This document shows, piece after piece, positions 34,640-47,950 of a stretch of 64,000 bases of DNA. The notes under the pieces are model-generated. The model was not told the origin of the DNA. It saw only the letters and a list, made by a program, of their open reading frames with translations, and did not search any database. Within the stretch, counting starts at the first letter, position 1. Each line of letters starts with the position of its first letter. The stretch is from Endomychus coccineus (lineage: Eukaryota; Arthropoda; Insecta; Coleoptera; Endomychidae): positions 198,424,315 to 198,488,314 of the forward strand of contig OY294068.1 of assembly GCA_958510875.1 (NCBI GenBank). Reading direction: 5' to 3'. Both the position numbers and the translations under genes were made by a program.

Positions 34640-36335
34640 TTCAGAGGAACAACTACAAGTGAACCGTCAGGTTTTGTGGAGAAATCTGCGAAAGCTCTTT
34701 TTTCTATGTGTCCAACAACCATTATTTTTTCCTTTCAGGAATCAGGATCGTTCGGAACGCGAAATGTAGAAACAGTTACCGAGATAATAATTGAATTGTA
34801 GTTAGTATTGCATCCAGGGACGCAACACCAAAGAGGCTTGTTGGAAAATAGCTCAAGAAATCACTCACTGTTAATCTTGAAATCCAAAGGAAAATCTGGA
34901 AAAGGGTGGATCTACAAACATATCTAAGCTTCCACGCTCACATTCACAACTTCCAAATATAATTTGCTAAAAAGAGGAGAAGAAAGAATTGTAAATTTTT
35001 CATTTGTCATTAACGAACTTGTTAGAAATAAAGTAACTGAGAACTGTTGCGATATTTTTGCTTATGACTATAGAACAATAAAATCCATTTTCCTGTCAAT
35101 GTACAAATTGGTAAAAATTAGAAAATAAATCATATCCAAATGTTAAATCAGTTTGTTACTGTCCACAATTGAATGGGTTGCTCTTGATTATGCTGAAAAT
35201 AACTTCTATATTTCTCCAAACTCACTGAGTACCTACCCTTCCTAGCTTACAAATAATGTGAATTTAAAGTTAATGCTAATCCTCACATACCGATAGTTGA
35301 AATAAAATTTGCATATTTTACAACATCAAACTTAAAAATAGCTGATAGTGTTCCGTTTTGAACAATAGAAAACATTCATTCATGCAAATAGCCCGGTATT
35401 CCGAATCATAAACGACGATCGCGCTTTCATCTCAATGGTTAAAGCCTGAGATCCATCATCTATACACTGAATTTGACCGCGTAGGGTTTAGGATTGTCGA
35501 CGGATAGTATTGGGAAAGAGATTCTGATCTGAATGAGGGCCAATAAAATAGATATATATGCAGCAAATATTCATTCATTCGCGCTTCTAAGAATATCTTA
35601 GGGGTTAAAATCAGGATCCTTCCAAGGGACATCGACTTACAAAATCATCCCACCCTTCAAAATGTACATGACCTCTAAGTTTCCTTATCCAATAATGTGT
35701 GTAAAAATTGTGATAGCCAATAAGACAGCTCAAAATTCTTGTATCCACCTACTATCTAAATTATCAATATTTTACATTAGAAAAAAAAAACAAATATATA
35801 TTTTTTATATTGTTAGTTTTTAGAATATCTTTGTAAACTACAGTTCGTTCAATAGATCTTTCATAGTAAAATCTACATGTTTATCATTTCCATTATTGGA
35901 CTCCTTATCAATTTAAGAGGTACCGCACATCCTTGTACGGGAAATAACTCGAATCAGGTGTGTGCCTGCAACACGAGAAAAACAGATAGGTTAGCGAAAA
36001 ATACTACGAAAAAGAAGTTATTTGATGAATTGAAAGTTGCCTTGTCTGATTTTGTTGCAATCTATAAATAAGATGCTACAAAACGTAAAATACTTGAGCA
36101 GTCAAAGATAAAAGGTGCCGAATACCTTGAACCTTATTATATTTGATTCTGCCAAGCCGTGGTTTGCGAGATCAAACAATAATAGGCGACGGATTGTCCT
36201 AATAAACTGTTGCCAATATGATCATAGCAGCCTTGCAGCAGATATCCGGGTGGCACAGAAACTCAAAACTTGAATCACGTTGTACGGCAATGCATCCAGT
36301 ATGACGCAAGGCTGTACCCCCCTCCTTATTTTGAT
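34640..36335. other. Unassigned AT-rich DNA
   Basis: A 64-codon ORF at 35877-36071 starts hydrophobic (MFIISIIGLLINL), but nothing else supports a gene. Confidence 0.45.
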
Positions 36336-36339
36336 GAAT

Positions 36340-37015
36340 TTTGTTCCAATAATTTTACTCTGGCCCCGCCCAAGAGGACGCCACCGCCTTAAGGATCACC
36401 ACCGCCTCAGGGGTCACAACCCTCATCTCCGGTGGCCTCACCTGTACCCCCAAGACGGGCGGACACGATAGGCTTCGTGGCTGGGAATCTCCAAAGACAA
36501 CGTCGTAAGCCAAAACGCCTGCAGTCAAAAAAACAATTGAGCAACAAACAAAAAACATTTTTTTTCTATCAATAATAACCCTTATCAACTCTATCCAGTC
36601 TAAAACGGAATCAAGGATTTTACAACAGAACAAAAAAAGGATATGGATATTAATATTACAATTCGAGTGATGTATTTATAAGGTTTCTAAGATATTCCAG
36701 AATGTATATAGAGGGAGCGATAAATTTTCAACTACCAACCTATAGTTGTTCTATAGTACCAACATAGCTTTTTGCATTATAACCCTAGATAATATCTTTT
36801 ATCTAGGATAATAACCAACAATAAAGTTAACGTCATTAGAGATATTTCTGACTTCAATCATAAATATCTGTCTATCGAAAATATTTATCGCCTCCATACA
36901 TCCATGGGAAATTTCATTCCCATTACAATTTATAATTTGGCCCCCCTCCCAAGGGGACGCCACCGTTCCCAAGGTCCCCACTGCCGCAGGAGTAACTACC
37001 GCCAAAAAAGTCACA
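36340..37015. repeat. GC-rich islands related to the 10.8-11.9 kb block
   Basis: At 36350-36490: GAGGACGCCACCGCC, CACCACCGCCTCAGGGGTCA, CTCCGGTGGCCTCACCTGTA and CCCCCAAGACGGGCGGA. At 36940-37010: CTCCCAAGGGGACGCCACCG and CCCCACTGCCGCAGGAGTAA. The CTCCGGTGGC and CAAGACGGG anchors are shared with the block at 11.2 and 11.6 kb. AT-rich DNA separates the two islands. Confidence 0.65.
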
Positions 37016-37019
37016 TCGA

Positions 37020-39890
37020 AGTATCCATTCTCTTCTATGATAATAATAAAGACAGAATTTCGCCGCCGAAATTTGGCATATAACCGTTTAGACTCACAGT
37101 GACATTTCAGAAAACTATCTGAGAAAATTCAGTTGTGTCAAATTAATCATCTTTATAAACTGAGTGAATCGAATGCTTGTTATGGACGAACAACTTCAAG
37201 TAAAAGATGATATGAAAATGACGAAATGTACAATAAGAGAAAACTTACGATAAATAAACTTGCCATATTTTTTCCGAATTGATGCAAGGTGAGTTCTATT
37301 TTGGAAGCGTATAATACTAACTTACTGGATGTCGATGTTTTATTGAATTTGTTATACTCGGGCTACGCATGTCAATCTTACACAAAGTGTAGGGCAAAGA
37401 TCTCTAATTTAACTCTGTGTAGAAATTAAAAATTTTATAATAAAAAGTGAATTGAAACCGATAGTGAAATTCAAAATTATCAATTTGCTTGTGACATAAA
37501 CGTATATTTCATAATAAACATCATCTCAGTAATATATTGTGAATGAAACGTGGAGAAAGTGTTTGTCATCGCTCAAACAGAATTAATAGAGATTCCCGTG
37601 TTTCTAATCGTTTAACGACACCCAGAAAGTTGTCAGAAAATGTATGTATGTCTGTATGTGTGCATTTTAAAGCTTTCATCTCCACTGCTTGTATCCAGAA
37701 TTAGATTCGCTTCACCGTGGACGTCCTTTTGTTCTTTTATTTGGCATAGATATAGATGATACTTATCCGCTTTTAAGTAACCATTTCGTTTTACATGGCC
37801 TTTTGAACACGCAATAGCCAATTTGATTCACTCAAATTCACTGTAGAAATGAAATAGATAACTAGCTTCCCTTCCTTGATATCAACATTACCAAAGATGG
37901 TAATCACTTGGAATATAATTAATTATAAAATAGCTTCTTTTAATAGTCTTGTCATCGATCGTTAAACGTTTCTTCAAGCAAAATTATAACAACGAAGTTG
38001 AGCAACTTCAGCAAATAGCGTTGGACAATGGTTACGAACATTTTGTGATCAATACCTAAGTTTCTGAACATAACAGGAAAATGGAACGCAACCAATATAC
38101 CAAATTGCAGCCACTACCTCCAAATAGTACAATAAAATTAGAAAGTTCTACTCATCTTTCATTAATTAGTAAATTCCATAATCTGTTTTTCAAATTTGAC
38201 CCATTTATAGATGTAAGAAGAAGCTAAAAGCCTGTGACGTACCTTGTTACTTTTTGGCGATAATTACTTACGACAGCTTCAATACTTCTTCAAGTCTATC
38301 TAGTGCTATCTATGGATATGGCCTTGTCCCAGGGTAGTCTCAGTGAAATAAGTAACCAGGAGTCGATAGGGCAGAGTGAATAGTATTAGAATTGCAGTTG
38401 ATACTTGGTTACTTCTCGGCTACTTAAATGATGTTGCAGAAAGTTATGTTAAACAAACACGGAATATCCCAATAATAATAGTTTATTTATGCAGGAAGCT
38501 TTAATAACGATAAATATTTGACTCTGTATATATATAATAATAATTCAACCCGACCCGAGGGAAACACAAGGTTGCCCAGAAATAATAATCGCAAAGAAAG
38601 CTGTCCAAGCAGACTATTTCCTTATTATAGCCTCGAAAACAAATAGTGATGCGGGTATTATTAAAAACGGCTATCCATGCACCAATTACTTATCACCAAA
38701 CTAATTATCGTGCATGGGATTCTGAAGTAGAGCAAATGAAAACAGGTATTTGAGTTATGGTGGTATCTCCGCAATACCCCCACACGCCCGCGTAATATCA
38801 ATAATCTATTGGAAACTTTTATTTTTGGTAAATATTGAGATTCATTTATGAGAGATCGCACTTTTTCCTTATCGGCTTCTGGTTCAGGGTACTTTTTCGA
38901 ACATTTTGGACCAAAATCCATGATCCTCAGCAAAATTCGCTCATTTTTATAAATTTTAAGGTATTATTACAAGACTATGTATACTAACTAACAGTTGAGC
39001 TGGTACGACGAACAACATCTCATACAAAGTTGAAGTCACACCTTGTTTATTGAGAATGTCTCCAATACTTGCCACACCAAAATCGATGAAACTCATTTCG
39101 ATCAAATTAGATGTTTCGAGCATAAAAGTTGATAAACTTCCATGTTTGAATTATCCAAGTATAATATTTGAACAATCACAATGTTTGGTGGAATAAAAAC
39201 AGTTTGCCAATCTTCCAGATGAAAAATCCAATTATCATATGACATTAACGAGAAGTTGGAATACTTGATAAATGTTCACACCCATGTATGCTTTTAAATA
39301 CTACTCTGTTGGTTCATTTATTGATTTATAATTTGATATATTATGAAACATACAATGTGTACAGAAGCTAATAAATCAAAATAGAGTTAAACACTTTTTA
39401 TTCAATATTGTTCTATTAAATTTGCAAATAGTGAAGTCAAAGGTTTTTATAATAAACGATAATACTAAATATAGAACGCACTTGATTACATTTAATGACA
39501 CTATTAACACACTACATGTTATTTATTTATATAATTTTATTTTATCCACGAAAATAGTGGAAACATATTATTACTCATAGGTATTTCATATACTTTATCG
39601 GATTCATTATCGGAACCACTATTATTTTTCACGTCAGAGACTGTTTGGATGCACAGCCTTCGAAAATTTTTTGATAGGGGTATATACAACTCACTCGTAG
39701 CTTTCCTTTGGGTCATCCTCACTAACGATGGGCTTAAAAGTACCTAGCATTCAAATTTCAATGCTAAAAATAGAACGAATAAGTTTAATAAACCTAAAGT
39801 GTATAAATTAACCTATTCAGAGTTCAGAGGCATAGCGGGCACTATTGGTCTGATATAAACCCTCACCGTACCGTCGACGTTCGATCTCAG
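37020..39890. other. Unassigned AT-rich DNA
   Basis: Only short ORFs without recognised domains. Confidence 0.45.
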
Positions 39891-39899
39891 CGTTTGGGA

Positions 39900-40160
39900 C
39901 AATCGTGTTCTAATATATCACATATACCAAGAACGTCTCAATGACCAACAGAATTTATGGACATTCTACCCTTGATTGAGGCAATAAATTAAGTCTTCCA
40001 ACAAGATGGTGCACCACCTCATAATATCTGGGCTGTTTCTGAATCATTGAGTACCAATTTTGGGAATAACGGACCAGGTTGCCACCACAGTCACCTGACT
40101 TATAGCCACTGAATTTTTTTGTTTGGAGCCACATTGAAGAGGAATTATACAAGAAAACCA
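39900..40160 (+). pseudogene. Mariner-like DDE transposase fragment
   Basis: The + strand reads VFQQDGAPPHNIWAVSESLS, then TNFGNNGPG and, in other frames, a (S)PDL..PLNFFVWSHIEEELYKK sequence. This is the same second and third Asp region as in the fragments at the left edge and 31.2 kb. Stops and frameshifts are present. Confidence 0.75.
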
Positions 40161-40269
40161 GTAACGACGGTGTCGAGTCTATGCAGCTCATCGGCCGTCC
40201 ATTTCATCAGTCCAAAAGAGTGATGGAGGACTGGAACGGCAAGCATATTTGTTGCAGACACCTTGTTCT

Positions 40270-40960
40270 CACTCGGAAGTTCGAAAGATCAAATCTTTCG
40301 AACAAAGTTTCTGTACTTGCCGCTGAGATCCACGTCTACCTGGGAAGCGTCATAAATATGACGCTGCTCAATTCCCAGGTATTGGTAGGTTTTTCCAGCA
40401 TCAAGATGTTTAAAGATTCTTCCGTCGACAATCTGCATAGTCTCGTGCACTTCCGAAGATCGTCCTCTCCTCGAATGAAACACTGCGCACTTGTCCAATC
40501 ACAACTCCATGCCTACGGCTCGTGTATATCCCTGAACCACGTTGAGAGCTTGATGGTGGCTTATCTCCCCAAAGGCATACAGTTTCAGAACATCCATGTA
40601 AAATAAGTAGTAGAGTAGTACCCACGAGTCCGTTTTAACGCTACGGAGAGCGGCAGCAGTGAAATGTTGAACAAGAGGGGACTCAGGGATTCTCCTTGGA
40701 AAACTCCCCTCTTGAATGTCACCATTTCTATCAAGACTTGTCGTGTGCCTGATGTGATTGCCAAACGAGTCCCCCAGAGTGGCAACAGATGTTCTATGCA
40801 TCTCACTAGCGGGGTTGGTACCGTAAGGCATTGGAGCAAGTATAATAATAGCTCATATGATGTTGAATCAAATACCACATAAGCTATTATTATACTTGCT
40901 CCAATGCCTTGCGGTACCAACCCCACTAGATGATAGATGATACCACTAGTGAGATGCATG
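40270..40960 (-). pseudogene. LINE reverse transcriptase fragment, R4/NeSL-like
   Basis: On the minus strand overlapping ORFs give LAITSGTRQVLIEMVTFKRG, VFQGESLSPLLFNISLLPLS, YMDVLKLYAFGEISHHQ, then DKCAVFHSRRGRSS and KTYQYLGIEQRHIYDAS. These are RT motifs RG(I)FQGDSLSPLLF, the YMDD-like box (here YMDV) and YKYLGI, a combination known from R4/NeSL-type LINEs. Frames change between them. The 5' part is disturbed by a palindrome at 40798-40958. Confidence 0.75.
40798..40958. repeat. Inverted repeat inside the RT fragment
   Basis: The left arm, TGCATCTCACTAGCGGGGTT to ATAATAATAGCT (40798-40852), is repeated inverted from AGCTATTATTATACTTGCTC (40882) to CTAGTGAGATGCA. One arm has an extra ~20 bp (GATGATAGATGATACCACTA). 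The spacer is about 29 bp. Confidence 0.9.
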
Positions 40961-41418
40961 AACTGTCAAAATTATTGACAAAATCAAACTTACATTCATG
41001 ATACTATAGGGAACACTGATTGACAACACACAGAGTCCGTAATTCTTCTTGAAAACTATGCGTTGTAATGATACCCCTTCGATGACGTAGTCCTTTGAAT
41101 CTTGAAATAAGAATTTCATACATTTTTGCGGCTTCAACATAATCATGATTGTGATATATGTTTATATCCAGAAAAGCACGGTTGTCATTATGGTTAAATA
41201 AAATATTATTAAAATTCCATTTGAAAAACTGAAGATAGATGTCAAAAATACCCCTCGAAACGGGGCTACAAAAACCATCCCAAAAATGTCAGCCCAATAT
41301 TCTTGCAGCAGTTTACGAAATTTCAATTCTAGGACAGACAAAGCCATTATAGTGTAAAAGAGAGTAAGAGAATGTACTCATCAGATGAGTAAAATATAAA
41401 AAAAAAAAAACGTTCAAA

Positions 41419-42196
41419 ATGTTTTACGAGTTGAACCCTTCTATGAAAGTATCTTATGAATCATACAGAACAATCTTCAATACAAAATTCAATATTGCCT
41501 ATGGATATCCAAGAACAGATACTTGTAGAACATGTGATGAGTTCCTTATAAAAATAAAATCTCTTGAGAGCGAAACTCTAATTAAAAAAGACAAGTTGCA
41601 GAAAGAAATAACTCAACTAACGGTACAAAATGATTTACATGAAAGGAAGGCTGAGGTATTTTACAACAGAAAAGGGCTTTTGTGAATTAAGAAGCGATTA
41701 CTTTCGATTTTGTGAAAATATAACAAACGATGCCTACTATTAGAGTCAACTGAACGTCTATGCTTTAAATATCCACATTATGTCCACACCAAAAAGAGTG
41801 TTTTAGATTTACCCGGAAACTATAGGTACGAAGGGAACCGACGATGTATGCTCTATGCTCCATGATTTTTTGTGGAATTTTCTGAATTTGGAGGTAGTAC
41901 TTGAAATTTGTTGCGACTCATGTGGTGGACAGTATAAAAACTACACTATGTTTCGCTTTCTGCATTATGTTGTCCACAATGAGAATAGACTAGATTACGC
42001 CAAAGTTACTTTCCCAATTCGTGGACATTCGTACAGGGAGCCAGATAGAAACATAGGCTTAGTGAATTTTAAACACAGAGCTGAAATTCCTTCCGACTGG
42101 ATAGACATTTTTGAAAGTGCTCGTAGGAAGCCATCGCCGTTTGTTGTTGTGGAAATCGATCAGTCCTATTTTCGAGCATGGTCAATTTTTTTTTAG
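41419..42196 (+). pseudogene. DUF7869-type protein, C-terminal part, decayed
   Basis: The first ORF (41419-41685) contains VSYESYRTIFNTKFNIAYGY, then PRTDTCRTCDEFLIKIKSLE, with a paired-cysteine CxxC. A gap with stops follows. The second ORF (41855-42196) reads VLEICCDSCGGQYKNYTMFR, FLHYVVHNE, KVTFPIRGHSYREPDRNIG and RKPSPFVVVEID. As I recall the family, SDTCxxCD, CDxCGGQNKN and GHSxxxxDRxxG are its landmarks in arthropods. The Asp and His residues suggest an RNase H-fold transposase or nuclease, but that is inference. The N-terminal part of another copy lies at 14.8 kb. Confidence 0.65.
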
Positions 42197-42199
42197 TAA

Positions 42200-45100
42200 T
42201 GTTGCCACACGTGCCTTCAAAAATAAAGAACATCTTCAAATTGCCGGCACGGTACATGATTAGTCAACACGACATGCAAACCAAATGTATATGAAACCAG
42301 ACAGTAAATAAATAATGAAAATCTACCTATTGTAGCATGAGATATATTTCCATCAACTTACCTGTAGAGATAAGGAAAGTTTTTAATTCAGAATCATTTA
42401 AATCCAGTTTGATACGACATCTATATTAATTCAGTTGATGCATTACCTTTATTTTTTTATAGAGGTTAATATCTATGTTTATAATATCATGTACCTTCTA
42501 AAAGTTTAACGATTCATTAATATTATGCATGTCTACAGCTCATGAGATAATAAACACTATATTTCTAGCTTCCTATTTATTGTACGGCGGAAAAGCATCA
42601 CATCTCAGTTTCTAATAATAATACTAACATGTTGTCAATTTATGTTGTTCAAGTTGATGACGTCAATGAAATATACTGCATGATCTAGAACGTGATCGAA
42701 ATCTGGATATATTATTGTTAACATTTGATTGAATATTGAGACTTGATCCGCCGTTAGAGAGATAAATATAATGTTAGTTGACCTTCCTTTTCAATTATCT
42801 AGATTGCAATTCGCGTTTTCGTATACATGGAGAGATAAATGGTGATTGCAGAAATTCTTTCATATTAACGAACGTGAATTTTCAAATTCATGCGAAATTA
42901 CATCAAAAACGTTTTATTTAGAACCCCAAGTCATCTACTTCAATCAATAATAATTCTTAGAGCGAAGAAGACAATAGTAAGAATCTCTTATACATATCGA
43001 GTTTTACGAATCGCTATACAGGTTGAGCTTACGAAACCGGGACTTATTGGCTTATGATTCGTCTTCTACCAAAAAATAATGTTTGACCAACGCCCCATTT
43101 GCATCAAAACACGTTCCCCTAATACATTTTAGTTCTATAGGTTAAAGAATCACATTCTATCAAAACATATTCTAAAAGTTTCAAACCCCAAAATAAACGA
43201 AAATTCGAATGCCTATCCATCTCCCAACATTCCTCCTCTGGATCACACGATGTTCCCATGAAATCTTTCACAGGGACAGCAGATATCCGTTGCTTTCGGA
43301 ATACATTATCTTAAGGAAAACTTTTGAACTTTTTGGCCCAATGTTGTAATTTCTTCTGCAGCCAAGAACACAACGTATATTCGGCATAAGTAATCAGCTT
43401 ATAGACATCAACAAACTGTACGTACTACAAAAAACACTGGAAGCACCAACATAACATTTACAGATAAAAACACGTTCTTATCACACGTTGGAATATATAT
43501 TTTTTCACAAGAAATAGATCAAACGCTGTTAAATTGTAATATTTGTCACCTGTCGCAGTCAGTACCAGCTACGTGACGTTAAGACTAAACTGTCTTATTG
43601 ATAACGTCAACAGGCATTCAGAGCTTGTACTGTACTTGGCTTTGCGTCATAGAAAATGTCGCATGCCTATATTATAGTAGTATGTTATTTCCTTTTAAAG
43701 ATCATGAAATCTCAGAATCAATGTGATGAGTATCTTTCACCAAGGGCTCTCAAAGTTGATAATGAAATCCTGTAGTAATAAAAGCCATAATGCGAGAAAT
43801 AATTCGAGAAATCAAAAGCATTATCGTAGTTTTCAGTGCAACTGTGGCCTCAAAGCCGATCTATCTCTGTGACGTCACATTACGATGTTTCCTGCCTTTA
43901 ATTTCTACAATGCTTACTTAACATTAAACATACAGAAATGACGCAATTGAAAATGCAAGTCCTCGTTGAGTCACCTTTCATTTATATAAAATTTCGTCAC
44001 AGCAAAATGTAGGAGCTGTTCAATCACGAAAGATGGCTAGCTTTATTTTCTAGTTACACAAATTGCTATAATAATCATGGACAATCATATCTGATCTTCA
44101 CAATTCTACAGGTGAATCGCATCATTCGACCGAAAATTTCAAAGAGGTTGTAAATATGCCGATACTGGAATGGTTAAAGAGTAATACAGTGCTACCTATC
44201 ATGGTTACTTCAACGAATATACCGGAGGACGTAAGCAAGACGAAAAAGGAAAACGAACACAGTAAATTTCTCAGTATATTTACAGCACACTTTTGTAAAT
44301 ATTGCGAGAGCATTGCACAACCATCAGTTATCAATTGTTAAACAGGCATTCACCTTCCAATGTGTCCATTTCTTTCTTTTTCCTTCAAAAAGTTCTCAAA
44401 CACGTCTCAATTTACAATTGTAAACCGGACATTGATGAAGTAACAATTAAGTTCATAGGGTATTGCAATATTCGTAGCATATTATTGCAACACACCTGGA
44501 AAATAAGTTTTTTGAATTTATTAATTCTTGTTTCAAGGGTCAGCGATTCTTCAACCTTCTGCAAGTCCTTCCATTCAATCAGAATCTCTCAACTACGTAT
44601 CATTTCAAGCTAACAAGTTTTTCCATCGAATATCATTCAATTGTGGCCTTGCTTCTTATAATTTGCGTTGAATCGAACACTAAATGTTTATCTATTAACT
44701 AAGCTAACACCACCAGCCATGGGGTTTGCAGATTTTATCTTCTCCCGATCACGTAATAATTGGTGCATGAATGCAAGGTGAGCCATAGACATAACTTGAC
44801 GTGAAGTCTTTCAAACGTTACACACTTTCGGGAACTTCTTGTAGTGCTGTCAACGAAGCCAAAAATCCTATAGACTTTCGGAGAACCTTCGTACTGGAGA
44901 CTTTTGTCTGAAACCTTCTGCAAAACTTTTGGGGTAGATACCCTAAGTTATCGAACGAGCCGCAATGGCTTCTTGATTATTCAATTAACCGATTCTATTT
45001 TCTACTACCTGACTTCCACTGTAGGTTGTCCATATATATTGTTCGTTCTCCACTTGAAATGCTTCAGAAATATGAGTTTCGTCGTTTCTCAGCCTTTTTT

Positions 45101-45390
45101 CAGGGAAACCAGTGCAGGCACAGATAGTTCTTCATACATCATTCTTGTCTGTACTTCTGAATGTACCAGAGTCATGTCGTTTTATTATAGCAATAATATG
45201 CTTTAGTACTATATCCTTTACTGGCCATTCTTATCTGAATGTACCGATATAAACGTGGCGACTAAGGAATTGTATTCTCCACTGTTTTGCCTGTACTTTT
45301 CCCTGTTACAAATCTATAGGCAAATATAAATATCCTCCGAGGTTCACTGCTGATATAATTAGAAATTTACGTCTGTTTTGTGGAAAGCAT
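42200..45390. other. Unassigned AT-rich DNA
   Basis: ORFs up to 103 codons at 44.1-45.2 kb show no recognised domain. No element boundaries are seen. Confidence 0.45.
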
Positions 45391-45394
45391 ATAA

Positions 45395-46200
45395 GCATTC
45401 AAGTGATATTAAAGTAATTGAAACTTTCTCTAGTTTAAGGTCTAAATTGAAATATGATATTTATTAAGCCCAAAAAAATTACTTATTGATGATAGAAAAT
45501 AATCTGCGTTGTAATCCCAAATCTTTCTGGTCCTTGATTAATAATAAAAAACAAATGTCATCTCACTTGGTATTCCATCTTTTATCTCAAAAGATTGTCC
45601 TTCTGCCTTTTCATACACGTTATCAATTTTGTTTACTCCATCTGTTCGGTCTAAAACCTCAATTGCACATTGAACAACACGGTTTCACTCCGGGTCGTTC
45701 AACGACAACAAATCTTATCTGTATAACATAATTTCTTGCCAAGTCACTACACAACACCTAACAAGTAGATGTAATATACACAGATTTCTCGAAAGCATTT
45801 GACAGGTTGGACCACGGGATTTTACTTAAAAAACTTTCCAATTTTGACATCTAAGTTGATTACTTTCTTTGACTCTTTTTAACCGAAAGAGTTCAGTATA
45901 TTCTCCACCATGGGTTCACGTCAGAGACTTATGTTGCTCCGACTGGAGTACCACAGGGTTCTGTCCTTGAACCCCTACTTTTTAACGTGCTCATAAACAA
46001 CATAGTAGAAGTTATTTTTTCCAACATGCTTAAATATGCAGATGAGCTGAAAATATTCAGGCTAATTGGAAATATAAGTGACTGTATTTCACTTCAATTT
46101 GACCTTAACGCGCTTGAAATATAGTGCCTCAACAATAAGCTAGCGCTGAATGCAGCAAAATGTAACATAATGTCCTTTACTCAAAAACTATTCAGCTCAT
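45395..46200 (+). pseudogene. LINE reverse transcriptase fragment
   Basis: The + strand reads, in changing frames, NPKSFWSLINNKKQ, TDFSKAFDRLDHGILLKKLS, TGVPQGSVLEPLLFNVLINN, MLKYADELKIFRLIGN and LALNAAKCNIMSFTQK. These are RT motifs in order, with the catalytic box decayed from YADD to YADE. Stops occur between motifs. The 3' end and endonuclease are absent. Confidence 0.85.
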
Positions 46201-47299
46201 AATCACATTCCTTTTCGACCATCTACCTTTAAGGATTTAGCCGTCATACTATCATTTATACCACATATTAATAATATCATATCATCTGATTATAATTATA
46301 TTTTATTGAATCCGTTAGTTCGCAGTAAAGTCGAGTATACGTCTGTGGTGTGATGTTCTAATTATCTAATTCATGAAATGAATATTGAGGATATACAGCG
46401 TAGATTTTTAAAATATCTAGCCTATCGTTTAGATCGTCAATGCCCCACACCCCCCTCCCCCCCGTAAGATTCGCAGAAAATACTTTTTGGTAGTTTTCTT
46501 TTATAAGGTAATACACAATGTTATGGATTGTCTGGTTATATTGGGACAAAATAATTGACTTTCACGTACCATGAAAGAATATCCGTACCACTTCTACTTT
46601 TTATCCAGCTAGACCTCATAGTAATTTGTTAAAGTTCTCACCGCTTTTCATGATGTGTCCACTTGTTGATGATATGAAAGATCACCTTGACATATTTGTG
46701 TGCACTAATAATTCAATAATAATAATTTGCAATCAAATAACAGCTCAGAAGATTTATCATGCATTTATCATGTATTTAATTGATCTTGCTGTTATTCACT
46801 TAGGCCATTTCCTTAACCTGTAACTGGGATTCTTCCTGTTGGGTAATGTATTAAAATAAATGAATAAATTCACCGGAGATACGGAAGTACTTGTTAAAGC
46901 AGACGTTTCGGCTGAAGCATCACTTGCATTAAAATCTTTTTTTAAGAAAGACTCCATAGGACGCCACATTCTAACACTAGTACCACAGAAATCACTCGCC
47001 GAAAATAGCAATTTCTTATTTATATTATTAGGTGTATCTCTAGTATATGCCTTCGAACGGTCCATTTCTACCTAGTTAAAATAGTATAGTATTAGAGTTG
47101 TAAGGAAAGAAAATTTGCACTCCGGCTCTGCCTGAAAAGGGTTTTATTGCAGTCAAAAGAAGAACACCGGTATATTATGAACTAACAATACTCAGTCTAC
47201 TATTGTGCGGATTCCGAACAGTACAAATTGAATTTGGGATATATAGCCTGCACATTTGTGACACTAATTCACTCAAGAACGTCCAGTAACAATGTAATC
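46201..47299. other. Mostly unassigned; one weak hammerhead-like motif
   Basis: An ORF at 46860-47075 has no recognised domain. On the minus strand at about 46904-46923, AGTGATGCTTCAGCCGAAAC is a possible worn copy of the hammerhead-like motif. Confidence 0.35.
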
Positions 47300-47372
47300 A
47301 TTACATTATATATAAATTCTCGGGAAATAGGTCACACTAACACATATGCTTATTACTTTCGTCTTTACGTAC

Positions 47373-47397
47373 GTTTCAGTCTCCCGACTATCATTAG
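47373..47397 (-). ncRNA. Hammerhead-like stem-loop in PLE terminal repeat
   Basis: The minus strand reads CTAATGA, T, AGTC, GGGA, GACT, GAAAC, followed by GTACGTAAAGAC. Stem II is a perfect 4-bp helix closed by a GGGA tetraloop. It is in sense with the PLE coding tail and downstream of it. The first box has A for G at its third position. Confidence 0.45.
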
Positions 47398-47728
47398 AAG
47401 ACGGAATTTCTCAAAACTAATTGTATCAGAACAAAGCGTCCTTATCCCATTAGCTTCAATTAAAAATGCCCACGTCGCATCTTTTAATTATATGAAATGT
47501 ATCAAGAATTCACTGCTTAGCAATTTTCTTATAATATGCGAAGTCAAGTCAACAAAGTCTGTATACGACTGAAACCAAAAAATATAACGCTCAAGTATCT
47601 AGTTTCGAACCAGATGTTAAAGATTTATGAGATAATAGAAAAAAGTTGTCAGCCCTTATTAGAAATATTACTATTTGGCATTCTACCTGAACTATACTTT
47701 TAACGCATGCACGAATTTGCAAGGGTTT

Positions 47729-47950
47729 TAGTTGATTAAATTAGTATAAATCTGACTTAATGACTGAATATCTGTTGTATGATTTACAGACTTGGAGTCA
47801 CGTTTTATGAGAATCATCTCCAGAAAAGATCTTTTATAATAATTGGTTTCCTTAGTTAAAATATTAACATTTTTGTAATCCAATTGATGGTTATAATCAA
47901 AGCAGTGTTTACCAAGATTTGTTCCTAGTTTTTGTTTCTTGTACTATCTC
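47729..47950 (-). pseudogene. PLE GIY-YIG endonuclease C-terminal part
   Basis: The minus strand is open and reads KKQKLGTNLGKHCFDYNHQL, DYKNVNILTKETNYYKRSFL, EMILIKRDSKSVNHTTDIQS, then LSQIYTNLIN and a stop. This is the tail of a PLE GIY-YIG domain: KHCFxxNHxxDY, the catalytic-Glu region KRxFLEM and the NxxTDxxxLSxIY end. The GIY-YIG core proper is missing upstream. Confidence 0.85.

Noticed and set aside
44156..45206. ORFs of 60-103 codons as genes
   Set aside because: No domain, both strands open in places and no splice or homology support.
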